Positions 1 through 5,048 of a stretch of DNA of 8,072 nucleotides are shown here, piece by piece. The first letter of the stretch is position 1; each line of letters begins with the position of its first letter. The notes beneath the pieces are model-generated. The model made no database searches, was not told where the DNA came from, and saw only the letters and a list, made by a program, of their open reading frames with translations. The stretch comes from Chitinivibrionales bacterium (GTDB lineage: Bacteria; Fibrobacterota; Chitinivibrionia; Chitinivibrionales; JANQEN01), in assembly GCA_030593665.1 (NCBI GenBank), contig JAUVGS010000075.1:1-8072 (forward strand). Reading direction: 5' to 3'. Position numbers and translations under genes: made by a program.

Positions 1-1134
1 AGGAGTCATGGAAATAGTAAATTTTTGTTTACTGTCAGCAATCACCTTTTTACCGCTTGTTAAAGATTTAACCGTTACCTGGTTAATACAGGCCATCTTT
101 CCCCGATGCATACCATTCGGTTTTATTCGAATATTTCGATAGCAAACGTTTGTCTCGTATGTATCGGTCTCATGTAAATCAATGGTGTCGTTATACAGCT
201 CAAATGTATCGTCCCGGCTTTTCCCGATAACTGAAAAATTATCCGTACACACCTCAATCGCCAACTTCCCGTCATAGGTGCCGGTAATGGTGTGTCTATA
301 CAAAAGTGAATCATAATCGATGGAGTCAATCTGCATCGAATCTGAAATGTGCATAGTGTCCATAAATGAAAGCGTATTCTCTACAAGTGAGTCACAGAGG
401 CACGCCTTGCGTATGGTAGTCTTGTCAAAGGAAACACACACCGGAACACGCATTGTCCCGGCCATCTCATTCTCTCGCTTTTGGGGAATAATAGTTATAT
501 ATAACGGGCATGGGTACTCAATCCTCTGTTCAGTAACCGATAATGACAGAGTACATTGCTCATGCGGAAATAATGAATGATATGACGTCTCTGCAATGTC
601 GCCATTTGACAATTTCAATCCAACTGATATCTTTTTAAGGAGAATATCATTGGGATTATCAATCACAAAAAATATCGGGCCGCTTGCTTCAGCATATTCT
701 ACCCAGTCGATACCTTCCAGTTCAACCTGACCGGTGTCAGATATACCCGAACCATCCTGATCTATCCAACTGACTGTTCGTGTATAGGATAATGATTTAT
801 TTAACCGTATTGCCCCAAAGGACATCTCCTTAGTATTCGAGGGAAGAACAAAAAAATCAGCAAGGGAAAGCACAACCGTCATGCTGTCGTATCTTTCCGC
901 GCGAATGGTATCGCCATAAACAATGGTAAAATCACTCTGGTCAATATTTTCCATAGCATCAAAGGGCTTTACCATTTCTTTCATAAACGGGATTGAAAAC
1001 TGCGCATTCCACATTACCGGTTCGCTGTAGTCTTCCGGCATAGAGCACCACAGACCCATCAGTGAAATGCTGACAGCAACACTTACCATTGCTATTCTTT
1101 TATGTATACCGGATAAAATATTGCAGCTTTTCAT
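1..1134 (-). CDS. Putative secreted lipoprotein, unknown function (3' end outside window)
   Basis: An open frame of 378 codons without a stop runs from an ATG at 1134 off the left edge, so the C-terminus is missing. The ATG is preceded by a good ribosome binding site, GGAGGG, with 6-nt spacing. The product starts MKSCNILSGIHKRIAM, followed by a hydrophobic stretch (VSVAVSISLMGLW) and Cys30, then SMPEDYSEP. This resembles a type II (lipoprotein) signal peptide, but the residue before Cys is Trp instead of Gly/Ala/Ser, so lipidation is plausible rather than shown. The mature part is polar, rich in Asp, Ser, Thr and beta-branched residues (for example DQSDFTIVYGDTI), with scattered Cys, as expected for a beta-rich exported protein. 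I do not recognise a family. It resembles in style the cell-surface lipoproteins of Fibrobacterota-like bacteria (inference). No operon partner is visible: the next gene upstream ends about 350 bp away. Confidence 0.8.
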   Translation of the reverse strand, partial: MKSCNILSGIHKRIAMVSVAVSISLMGLWCSMPEDYSEPVMWNAQFSIPFMKEMVKPFDAMENIDQSDFTIVYGDTIRAERYDSMTVVLSLADFFVLPSNTKEMSFGAIRLNKSLSYTRTVSWIDQDGSGISDTGQVELEGIDWVEYAEASGPIFFVIDNPNDILLKKISVGLKLSNGDIAETSYHSLFPHEQCTLSLSVTEQRIEYPCPLYITIIPQKRENEMAGTMRVPVCVSFDKTTIRKACLCDSLVENTLSFMDTMHISDSMQIDSIDYDSLLYRHTITGTYDGKLAIEVCTDNFSVIGKSRDDTFELYNDTIDLHETDTYETNVCYRNIRIKPNGMHRGKMACINQVTVKSLTSGKKVIADSKQKFTISMTP

Positions 1135-1164
1135 ATCGCACCCTCCGCGTAGTAGAGACTCTTA

Positions 1165-1179
1165 TCCGGCTATGCCGGA
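1165..1179 (-). promoter_or_regulatory. Perfect hairpin in the lipoprotein 5' leader
   Basis: TCCGGC, a 3-base loop, then GCCGGA forms a perfect 6-bp stem located 31 bases upstream of the lipoprotein ATG. It has no T-run on either side, so it is not an intrinsic terminator. It could stabilise the leader or be a small dispersed repeat; function unknown. Confidence 0.3.
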
Positions 1180-1360
1180 ATAAATTTCTTCGGCGTTTAT
1201 ATTTTCCAATTGAATACTCTCTTATTCATGTACAGAGACATCGAAAACATTAAATCAGCGCCCTTAATGGAACTCGCTATATGATATCGCAATAAGCGTG
1301 CCTGTTATTAAAACACTTAATAAAGGCAGGTTTTCAGGCAGGATTTTAAGAAAGTGTCAG

Positions 1361-1375
1361 AAAAAACTAACAGTT
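1361..1375 (-). terminator. Weak terminator-like palindrome downstream of the ATPase-like gene
   Basis: On the minus strand AACT-GTT-AGTT is followed by a run of T, about 105 bases after the stop codon at 1482. The stem is only 4 bp and AT-rich, so this is a weak candidate. Confidence 0.25.
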
Positions 1376-1481
1376 ATTGTCAGATTTAGTATACAGGAAC
1401 GTTAATTTGAAATGAAAAAATGCAGTAGTTATATATGGAGATTTTACACAGGGTCGAATGTTTTATTTGAGGAAAGTAACT

Positions 1482-3047
1482 CTATACATTATCAACAGGG
1501 ATAACCTTTTCCCATTCAAACGCTGCCACATTCTTCTTCTTACTATCAAAACTAATCCCCACCAGGAAAATATCTCTACCGGCAGAAAGATACTTCTCAT
1601 AATATTTCTTCAAATGGATTTGAGAAAGGGCAGCCTCTTTCTTATCAACTTTAAACTCCATAATTACAAATGCATCGGGGATTTTCAGGGTCATATCTAT
1701 CCTGTCGCGATTAGTCGCATCTTCGGTGATTATATCAAATCCAAGGCTTGCAAGGCAGGTGAATACTACCGAAGAGTAGTACCCTTCGAAGTTTGAAATG
1801 GTGTTGTTTACATAGTTTGTGTAGGGGATGGAGGCAAAGAGGGTGGTGAGTGATTTTTTGAAGGTTTCAAAGTCTTTATTTACAAATGCAGTCTTTAAAT
1901 TAGTCTGTATACGTATTTTTTCGTGCCCTAAATTTGTCAGATAATCCATAAAGAGCGTATTTAATGAAAGCTGTATCTCAAGATTGGGGATTTTCATTTT
2001 ATAGGTAATTCCGCTGGTTATATCATCAACTATCTTCTTGTCAAATGTGAGGTAGCCGGTCTGCCAGAGGAGAGCGGCTGCGTCGATCTTTTCAACGTCA
2101 AATGTGTTCAGGGTCTCCTCGCCCACGATGATATTTTCAAGATCGGGAATATAGTAATTCTGCTCTTTAAGTTTCTCAATCAGAAAGTTAGGATTTCCCG
2201 TTTCCCACCAGTAATTTTTAAACTCACAACCTTTTGAAATAAACAGCAAAATATCAAAAGGATTATATATTGATTCTCCGAAATAGTTGTACCCATTATA
2301 CCACTTTTTAACTTTTTCCAAATCCACACCTTCAAGATATTCTGAAAATGTTTTTTGTAAATCATTATGGGTATAGCCGGTTATAGTTGCGTAATTTGAA
2401 TCTATTGTAATATCCTCCAGATTATTCAACTCACTGAAAAGATTCATTTTGGAGAATTTACTTACCCCGGTGACAAATACAAATTTCAGGAATTCGTCAC
2501 TGGCTTTTATCGCGGAATAAAAACTTCTCAGGATTTTCCTGGCACTGATGGCCATCTCTTTGTCTGCCACATTGTCAAGTATTGGCTTGTCGTACTCGTC
2601 AACGAGAACGACTACTTTTCGGTTGTACTTTTCATACACTTTCTCAATAAGCTCTCTAAAACCGATGAAATAGTCTTCACCATTATTATCACACTCGACG
2701 CCCTGCGTTTTCATGTTTGACGTCAATTGAAAAACAACACTTTTGAGAATGTTCTCCTTTGTACTGAAATTACCCGTGTTAAAATTAATCTTAATAACAG
2801 GATACGTCGTCCCCCAATCCCATTTCTCATAGATATACAACCCCTCAAAAAGTTCCCGGCTTCCTTTGAAAATCTCGGATAGCGTATCAAGAAAGAGGCT
2901 CTTGCCGAAGCGGCGCGGGCGGGAAAGGAAGTAGTATCTGCCTCCTTCAATGAGGTTATAGGCATGCTCTGATTTGTCTATATAGCAGTAATTTTCACCA
3001 CGAATGTCTTTAAAGGTCTGTATACCTATGGGCAATTTCTTTTTCAT
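1482..3047 (-). CDS. AAA-ATPase-like / PD-(D/E)XK nuclease superfamily protein
   Basis: A 521-residue protein of the widespread two-domain family with an N-terminal AAA-ATPase-like domain (PF09820 type) and a C-terminal PD-(D/E)XK nuclease-superfamily domain (PF08011 type). The P-loop region is SRPRRFGKS (residues 42-50), the Walker B strand is VVVLVDEYD (145-153), and a family-typical WYNGY lies at 249-253. The nuclease-like motif is RID (Asp451) followed by MEFK (Glu464, Lys466). Length is normal and the frame is intact. The frame is open back to a TTG at 3077, but I prefer the ATG at 3047: it has GGAG six bases upstream and starts MKKKLPIGIQTF, the usual N-terminus of the family. The molecular role is not established; these genes often occur in many copies and are presumed mobile or defence-related (inference). 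Its leader abuts a truncated HEPN gene, suggesting that this gene or a rearrangement at its 5' side caused that truncation. Confidence 0.93.
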   Translation of the reverse strand: MKKKLPIGIQTFKDIRGENYCYIDKSEHAYNLIEGGRYYFLSRPRRFGKSLFLDTLSEIFKGSRELFEGLYIYEKWDWGTTYPVIKINFNTGNFSTKENILKSVVFQLTSNMKTQGVECDNNGEDYFIGFRELIEKVYEKYNRKVVVLVDEYDKPILDNVADKEMAISARKILRSFYSAIKASDEFLKFVFVTGVSKFSKMNLFSELNNLEDITIDSNYATITGYTHNDLQKTFSEYLEGVDLEKVKKWYNGYNYFGESIYNPFDILLFISKGCEFKNYWWETGNPNFLIEKLKEQNYYIPDLENIIVGEETLNTFDVEKIDAAALLWQTGYLTFDKKIVDDITSGITYKMKIPNLEIQLSLNTLFMDYLTNLGHEKIRIQTNLKTAFVNKDFETFKKSLTTLFASIPYTNYVNNTISNFEGYYSSVVFTCLASLGFDIITEDATNRDRIDMTLKIPDAFVIMEFKVDKKEAALSQIHLKKYYEKYLSAGRDIFLVGISFDSKKKNVAAFEWEKVIPVDNV

Positions 3048-3116
3048 TCCGGTCTCCGGACTTAAAATTATCGGCAAATTGAGAGCGCTATATTTATTCG
3101 GGCGTTACCCTTTTTA

Positions 3117-3194
3117 CTATAAATTCGCAGATGTTTTGGCTGATTTTAAATCGTTGTCAGCTTTTGCCAACCACTTTTCCACATAATCATTCAC
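3117..3194 (-). pseudogene. N-terminal remnant of a second HEPN (HepT-like) toxin gene
   Basis: A GTG at 3194 opens a frame of 25 codons ending in TAG at 3117-3119. The peptide VNDYVEKWLAKADNDLKSAK matches the usual N-terminal helix of HEPN-domain proteins (pattern 'ExWLxKAxNDLxxA'). HEPN proteins are normally about 120-140 residues, so only the first helix remains. The GTG overlaps the TGA stop of the preceding MNT tail in a GTGA four-base overlap, the coupling typical of MNT-HEPN operons. No further HEPN sequence is found before the ATPase-like gene, nor after that gene's stop at 1482. A chance short ORF is unlikely given the helix pattern combined with the overlap, but the evidence is short. 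Confidence 0.6.
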
Positions 3195-3310
3195 AGTACT
3201 ACCCCTTCAAGTAACGCATTGTGTACCACATTTCCAGGTTTATCTTGGATTTTATATATAAACAAACCATCTGTTTTTACCTTTTGCCTTGTAGATGTTG
3301 AGTTGATGAG
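3191..3310 (-). pseudogene. C-terminal remnant of a second MNT nucleotidyltransferase (antitoxin)
   Basis: The reading frame that ends with TGA at 3191-3193 encodes DKPGNVVHNALLEGVVL, preceded by TDGLFIYKIQ. This matches the conserved tail of small nucleotidyltransferases partnered with HEPN proteins ('...PGxVVxxALxEGxVLYE'). The GSX10DXD catalytic motif that should lie about 80 residues earlier is absent. Upstream of about 3310 the frame is not recognisable, and it soon runs into the 3' end of the first HEPN gene at 3347. The N-terminal three quarters have therefore been deleted, probably in an exchange with the first MNT-HEPN operon. The 5' boundary given is approximate. Confidence 0.55.
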
Positions 3311-3646
3311 GTGTGGAGGTGTATTATGGATGAGTGATTTACCTGACTACTTCTTTTCAATAAGCTCCTTTATTGTAGTAAGGAATAATTCGGTTTTTTT
3401 TAAATAGGGCAGGATATCGGATTCATTAAAGATGGCAAAGTCTTCATAATCACCTTCTTGTCTTTTTTCAAAGAGGTCATTGTATATTTCAGCCATTGCT
3501 TTTGAAACCTTGCCGGGCTGGATGAAATGTTGATTGAAAATAGATCTTATACCTGAATGTTTGCGTGATGCAAATTTATTCTGAAAGAGCAATGCCGATA
3601 CGGCGTAAAAGCAGGCATAATAAAGTCTGTTAGCACATGCGTTCCA

Positions 3647-3656
3647 ATATTTCTTT
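3647..3656. repeat. Target-site duplication, left copy
   Basis: ATATTTCTTT (plus strand) immediately precedes the palindromic element and is identical to 3756-3765. Only one copy is needed to keep the HEPN reading frame. Confidence 0.75.
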
Positions 3657-3755
3657 ATGGCTATCTACTTAGATGATGTAAACGCTATATTTTGTAGTTT
3701 ATTATACTCATCATTAGCCATATATAGTACCTACATCAGTCAAGTGAATACCCAT
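3657..3755. mobile_element. MITE-like 99-bp element inside the HEPN gene
   Basis: The element starts ATGGCTATCTACTTAGATGA and its complementary end reads ATGGGTATTCACTTGACTGA. Over the outer 34 bases the two ends match at about 24 positions, including ATGG, TAT, ACTT, TGATGTA and CTATAT blocks. It is therefore an imperfect long inverted repeat with a short AT-rich centre. It has no coding capacity, carries stops in the HEPN frame, and is flanked by a perfect 10-bp direct repeat. These are the marks of a miniature inverted-repeat transposable element mobilised in trans by a transposase not present here. The family is unknown to me. The mismatches between the arms suggest an old insertion or a naturally imperfect terminal repeat. 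Confidence 0.8.
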
Positions 3756-3765
3756 ATATTTCTTT
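3756..3765. repeat. Target-site duplication, right copy
   Basis: ATATTTCTTT (plus strand) directly follows the element and is identical to 3647-3656. On the coding strand it covers the last base of codon 28 (Glu) and codons 29-31 (KKY) of the HEPN gene. Confidence 0.75.
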
Positions 3766-3844
3766 TCCGCTAATATTTTTGCTTCCTCAAATGTCATTAA
3801 TGCGCGTGAAAAACGGTACCCGATAAATTTTTCTTCATTCTCGA

Positions 3845-4156
3845 TCATAAGCGGATACCCTCGCTCTCTATTGCCGAATGCAACGGTATCACCCGGTACT
3901 TCGGGCTATTCCAGTCCCGTCGGCTACGAATAATTGAGCTGATAACCTCCCCCGTGTCCCATTCAATCTCATATAATGCGTGACGTATACGGTCGGTACG
4001 GGCGGCGTCAACTGCCCCGTCAACAAGCACAAAAAAATCCCAATCCGAATATTCACTAAAATCGTTCCTGGCACGTGAGCCATAAAGAATCACCTCTGCG
4101 GAAGGCTCGAGTTTTAAGACTACCGCTTTAACCTTTTTCAGGATTTCTTTCCGCAT
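3845..4156 (-). CDS. MNT-domain nucleotidyltransferase, MntA-like antitoxin of an MNT-HEPN pair
   Basis: A 103-residue minimal nucleotidyltransferase of the DNA polymerase beta superfamily. The catalytic signature GSX10DXD is complete: Gly26-Ser27 in LYGSRAR, then Asp38 and Asp40 in YSDWDFFVLVDG. The tail IESEGIRL is typical of the family. In type VII systems the partner MntA adds AMP units to the HEPN toxin and thereby neutralises it (known for MntA-HepT; inferred here). The ATG at 4156 has AAGGAG nine bases upstream. The stop overlaps the ATG of the HEPN gene by four bases (ATGA), so the two were one operon. The gene is intact although its partner is broken, so it may now be an orphan antitoxin. 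A weak promoter (TTTACT at 4213-4208, 17-nt spacer, TATTTT at 4190-4185) is possible. Confidence 0.92.
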   Translation of the reverse strand: MRKEILKKVKAVVLKLEPSAEVILYGSRARNDFSEYSDWDFFVLVDGAVDAARTDRIRHALYEIEWDTGEVISSIIRSRRDWNSPKYRVIPLHSAIESEGIRL

Positions 4157-4184
4157 GTTATTGCACTCCTTCCATTTCTGAAAG

Positions 4185-4213
4185 AAAATAATAAAATAGT
4201 TTTCGGCAGTAAA
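4185..4213 (-). promoter_or_regulatory. Possible promoter of the MNT gene
   Basis: On the minus strand TTTACT, a 17-base spacer and TATTTT lie about 30 bases upstream of the MNT ATG. The match to a sigma-70 consensus is partial, and the region is AT-rich enough for this to be chance. Confidence 0.25.
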
Positions 4214-4224
4214 CTTTTAGCAGC

Positions 4225-4290
4225 ATAAAAAACCGACGTCGGCAGGGGGATGCCCGAAGGGCAGAGGGATAAACACCTCGCCCCCGCTCT
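4225..4290 (-). terminator. Hairpin-rich segment with T-run downstream of GxxExxY
   Basis: The segment contains CCGACGTCGG followed on the minus strand by a run of T. Next to it are a 5-bp hairpin (TGCCC-TTC-GGGCA, 4251-4263) and an outer GGGGG/CCCCC pairing (about 4245-4249 with 4281-4285). It lies between the GxxExxY stop (4324) and the MNT start (4156), so it could end GxxExxY transcription. The stem next to the T-run is short, so it could instead be a small structured repeat. Confidence 0.4.
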
Positions 4291-4323
4291 ATTCGACACG
4301 CTGCACAGGCCAAATAAAATAAA

Positions 4324-4716
4324 TCAGAGTACGGTTATTTTATTTTGTACTCTCTTAAACACCAAACTCCTTGATCCAAAGTTGATTAAAAGACCCACTT
4401 CCATGTTATATGCCTCCAGATAATTAATCGCCTGTGCAAGGTGTGCATCTTCCAATGTAATGAGTGCTTTAAGCTCAACCATAATTTTACTTTCTACAAA
4501 GAAATCCACCCTTCTTTTACCCACACGGATACCCTCATAAAAAATAGTCATCTCTTTCTCACGTTCGAAATAAAGACCCTGCTTCTCCATCTCTATTGCC
4601 ATACAGCGCTGATAAATTACCTCCTGGAACCCATTCCCCATAGTTGCATGCACTTTCATTGCGCAGCCTATAATTCTTTCCGTTAACTCTGAATATTTAT
4701 ACTTCTCGTTTATCAT
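4324..4716 (-). CDS. GxxExxY family protein (PD-(D/E)XK-like)
   Basis: A 130-residue protein of normal family length. The name-giving motif GFQEVIY is at residues 29-35 (Gly29, Glu32, Tyr35). A PD-(D/E)XK-type nuclease signature follows: Asp71 in RRVDFFV, then Glu81 and Lys83 in VELKA, and Gln95 in HLAQAINYL. The family (PF13366/TIGR04256 type) has no established function that I know of; nuclease-like activity is inferred from the fold motif. The ATG at 4716 has an AGAGGT-like site just upstream. The gene stands alone, with the GATTA-rich repeat array about 105 bases upstream and a hairpin segment downstream. No truncation is visible. Confidence 0.92.
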   Translation of the reverse strand: MINEKYKYSELTERIIGCAMKVHATMGNGFQEVIYQRCMAIEMEKQGLYFEREKEMTIFYEGIRVGKRRVDFFVESKIMVELKALITLEDAHLAQAINYLEAYNMEVGLLINFGSRSLVFKRVQNKITVL

Positions 4717-4820
4717 TCAGACCTCTTTTTAAAACCATTGTCTTGAAGGTGATTCTTCTGACTATTTGATTACCTTGATTTCTCAAAAAAACACCTCTCC
4801 TAAATTCGAATACTCTTGCT

Positions 4821-4980
4821 TGTCATTCTATTTTCTTTAATCATAGTCATCATTTAATCATGTAAATCATAGTAAAAACATTTTTTTTCTTTTCTTTTAA
4901 TCATCTTAATCATTTAATCATGTAAATCATAGTTCAGACAGTTTTTTAATCATTCAATCACACAAATCAAAGTACGGACA
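4821..4980 (-). repeat. GATTA-rich repeat array upstream of GxxExxY
   Basis: Read on the minus strand there are three head-to-tail units, each starting TGTYYGWAC-like: 4980-4941 (40 bases), 4940-4881 (60 bases) and 4880-4821 (60 bases). Inside the units the core GATT recurs every 8-9 bases (ATGATTTAC, ATGATTAA, ATGATTAAG). The two longer units share 25 consecutive identical bases starting ACTATGATTTACATG. The first unit is shorter and more diverged. The array has no ORF, no spacers and no CRISPR-like geometry. It lies between the FISUMP gene and GxxExxY, where the GxxExxY promoter would be expected, so it could be regulatory or a transposition/recombination substrate (inference). Confidence 0.75.
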
Positions 4981-5048
4981 ATTTTTCGCGGCCAGCTTCG
5001 CGGGAAATAAAAGATAAAAGAAAATAGTCGAATTGTCGAATAGTCAAT

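Larger units (their letters stand above)
1135..1481. other. Non-coding gap between the ATPase-like gene and the lipoprotein gene
   Basis: I find no convincing gene on either strand in these 347 bases. The stretch holds the 5' leader of the lipoprotein gene, with a perfect small hairpin, and the 3' flank of the ATPase-like gene, with a weak terminator-like palindrome. A short direct repeat (GGCAGG, then TCAGGCAGG) occurs near 1325-1342. A promoter for the lipoprotein gene must lie here, but I cannot pick a convincing -35/-10 pair. Confidence 0.6.
3347..3848 (-). pseudogene. HEPN-domain (HepT-like) toxin gene, interrupted by a MITE-like insertion
   Basis: HEPN proteins paired with MNT nucleotidyltransferases act as RNase toxins (HepT in type VII toxin-antitoxin systems; known biology). 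The ATG at 3848-3846 overlaps the stop of the MNT gene (ATGA), giving translational coupling. The N-terminal part reads MIENEEKFIGYRF... to AEKKY31, then enters foreign sequence and stops at TAA 3716-3714 after 44 codons. The rest resumes as WNACANRLYYACFYAVSALL and ends in LIEKK at TAG 3347-3349. Deleting 109 bases (the 99-bp element plus one 10-bp repeat copy) gives an uninterrupted 130-residue HEPN protein, a normal length. In the restored protein the position expected for the RX4-6H motif reads RQEGDY (Arg93 to Tyr98), without His, so RNase activity of the ancestor is uncertain. A downstream piece (3347-3592, from a TTG) remains open but lacks the first two helices and has no obvious start. 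Confidence 0.88.

Noticed and set aside
123..580. Short open frames on both strands inside 1-1134
   Set aside because: They lie within the uninterrupted 378-codon minus-strand frame, which has a good ribosome binding site, and their translations show no family features.
1458..1796. Plus-strand open frame of 112 codons
   Set aside because: It is antisense to the conserved nuclease-domain end of the AAA-ATPase-like gene and has no recognisable domain.
3047..3077. Longer start (TTG at 3077) for the ATPase-like gene
   Set aside because: The ATG at 3047 has GGAG at good spacing and gives the family-typical N-terminus; the TTG has no ribosome binding site.
3347..3592. An independent 81-residue gene starting at TTG 3592
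   Set aside because: The coding similarity continues upstream (NRLYYACFYAVSA) to the insertion boundary, so this is the remainder of the interrupted HEPN gene.
4821..4980. CRISPR array
   Set aside because: There are no unique spacers between constant repeats; the units are contiguous, differ in length and are internally GATT-periodic. No cas genes are in view.
4987..5003. Terminator after the FISUMP gene (CGCG...CGCG)
   Set aside because: The stem is only about 4 bp and is not followed by a T-run on the minus strand.
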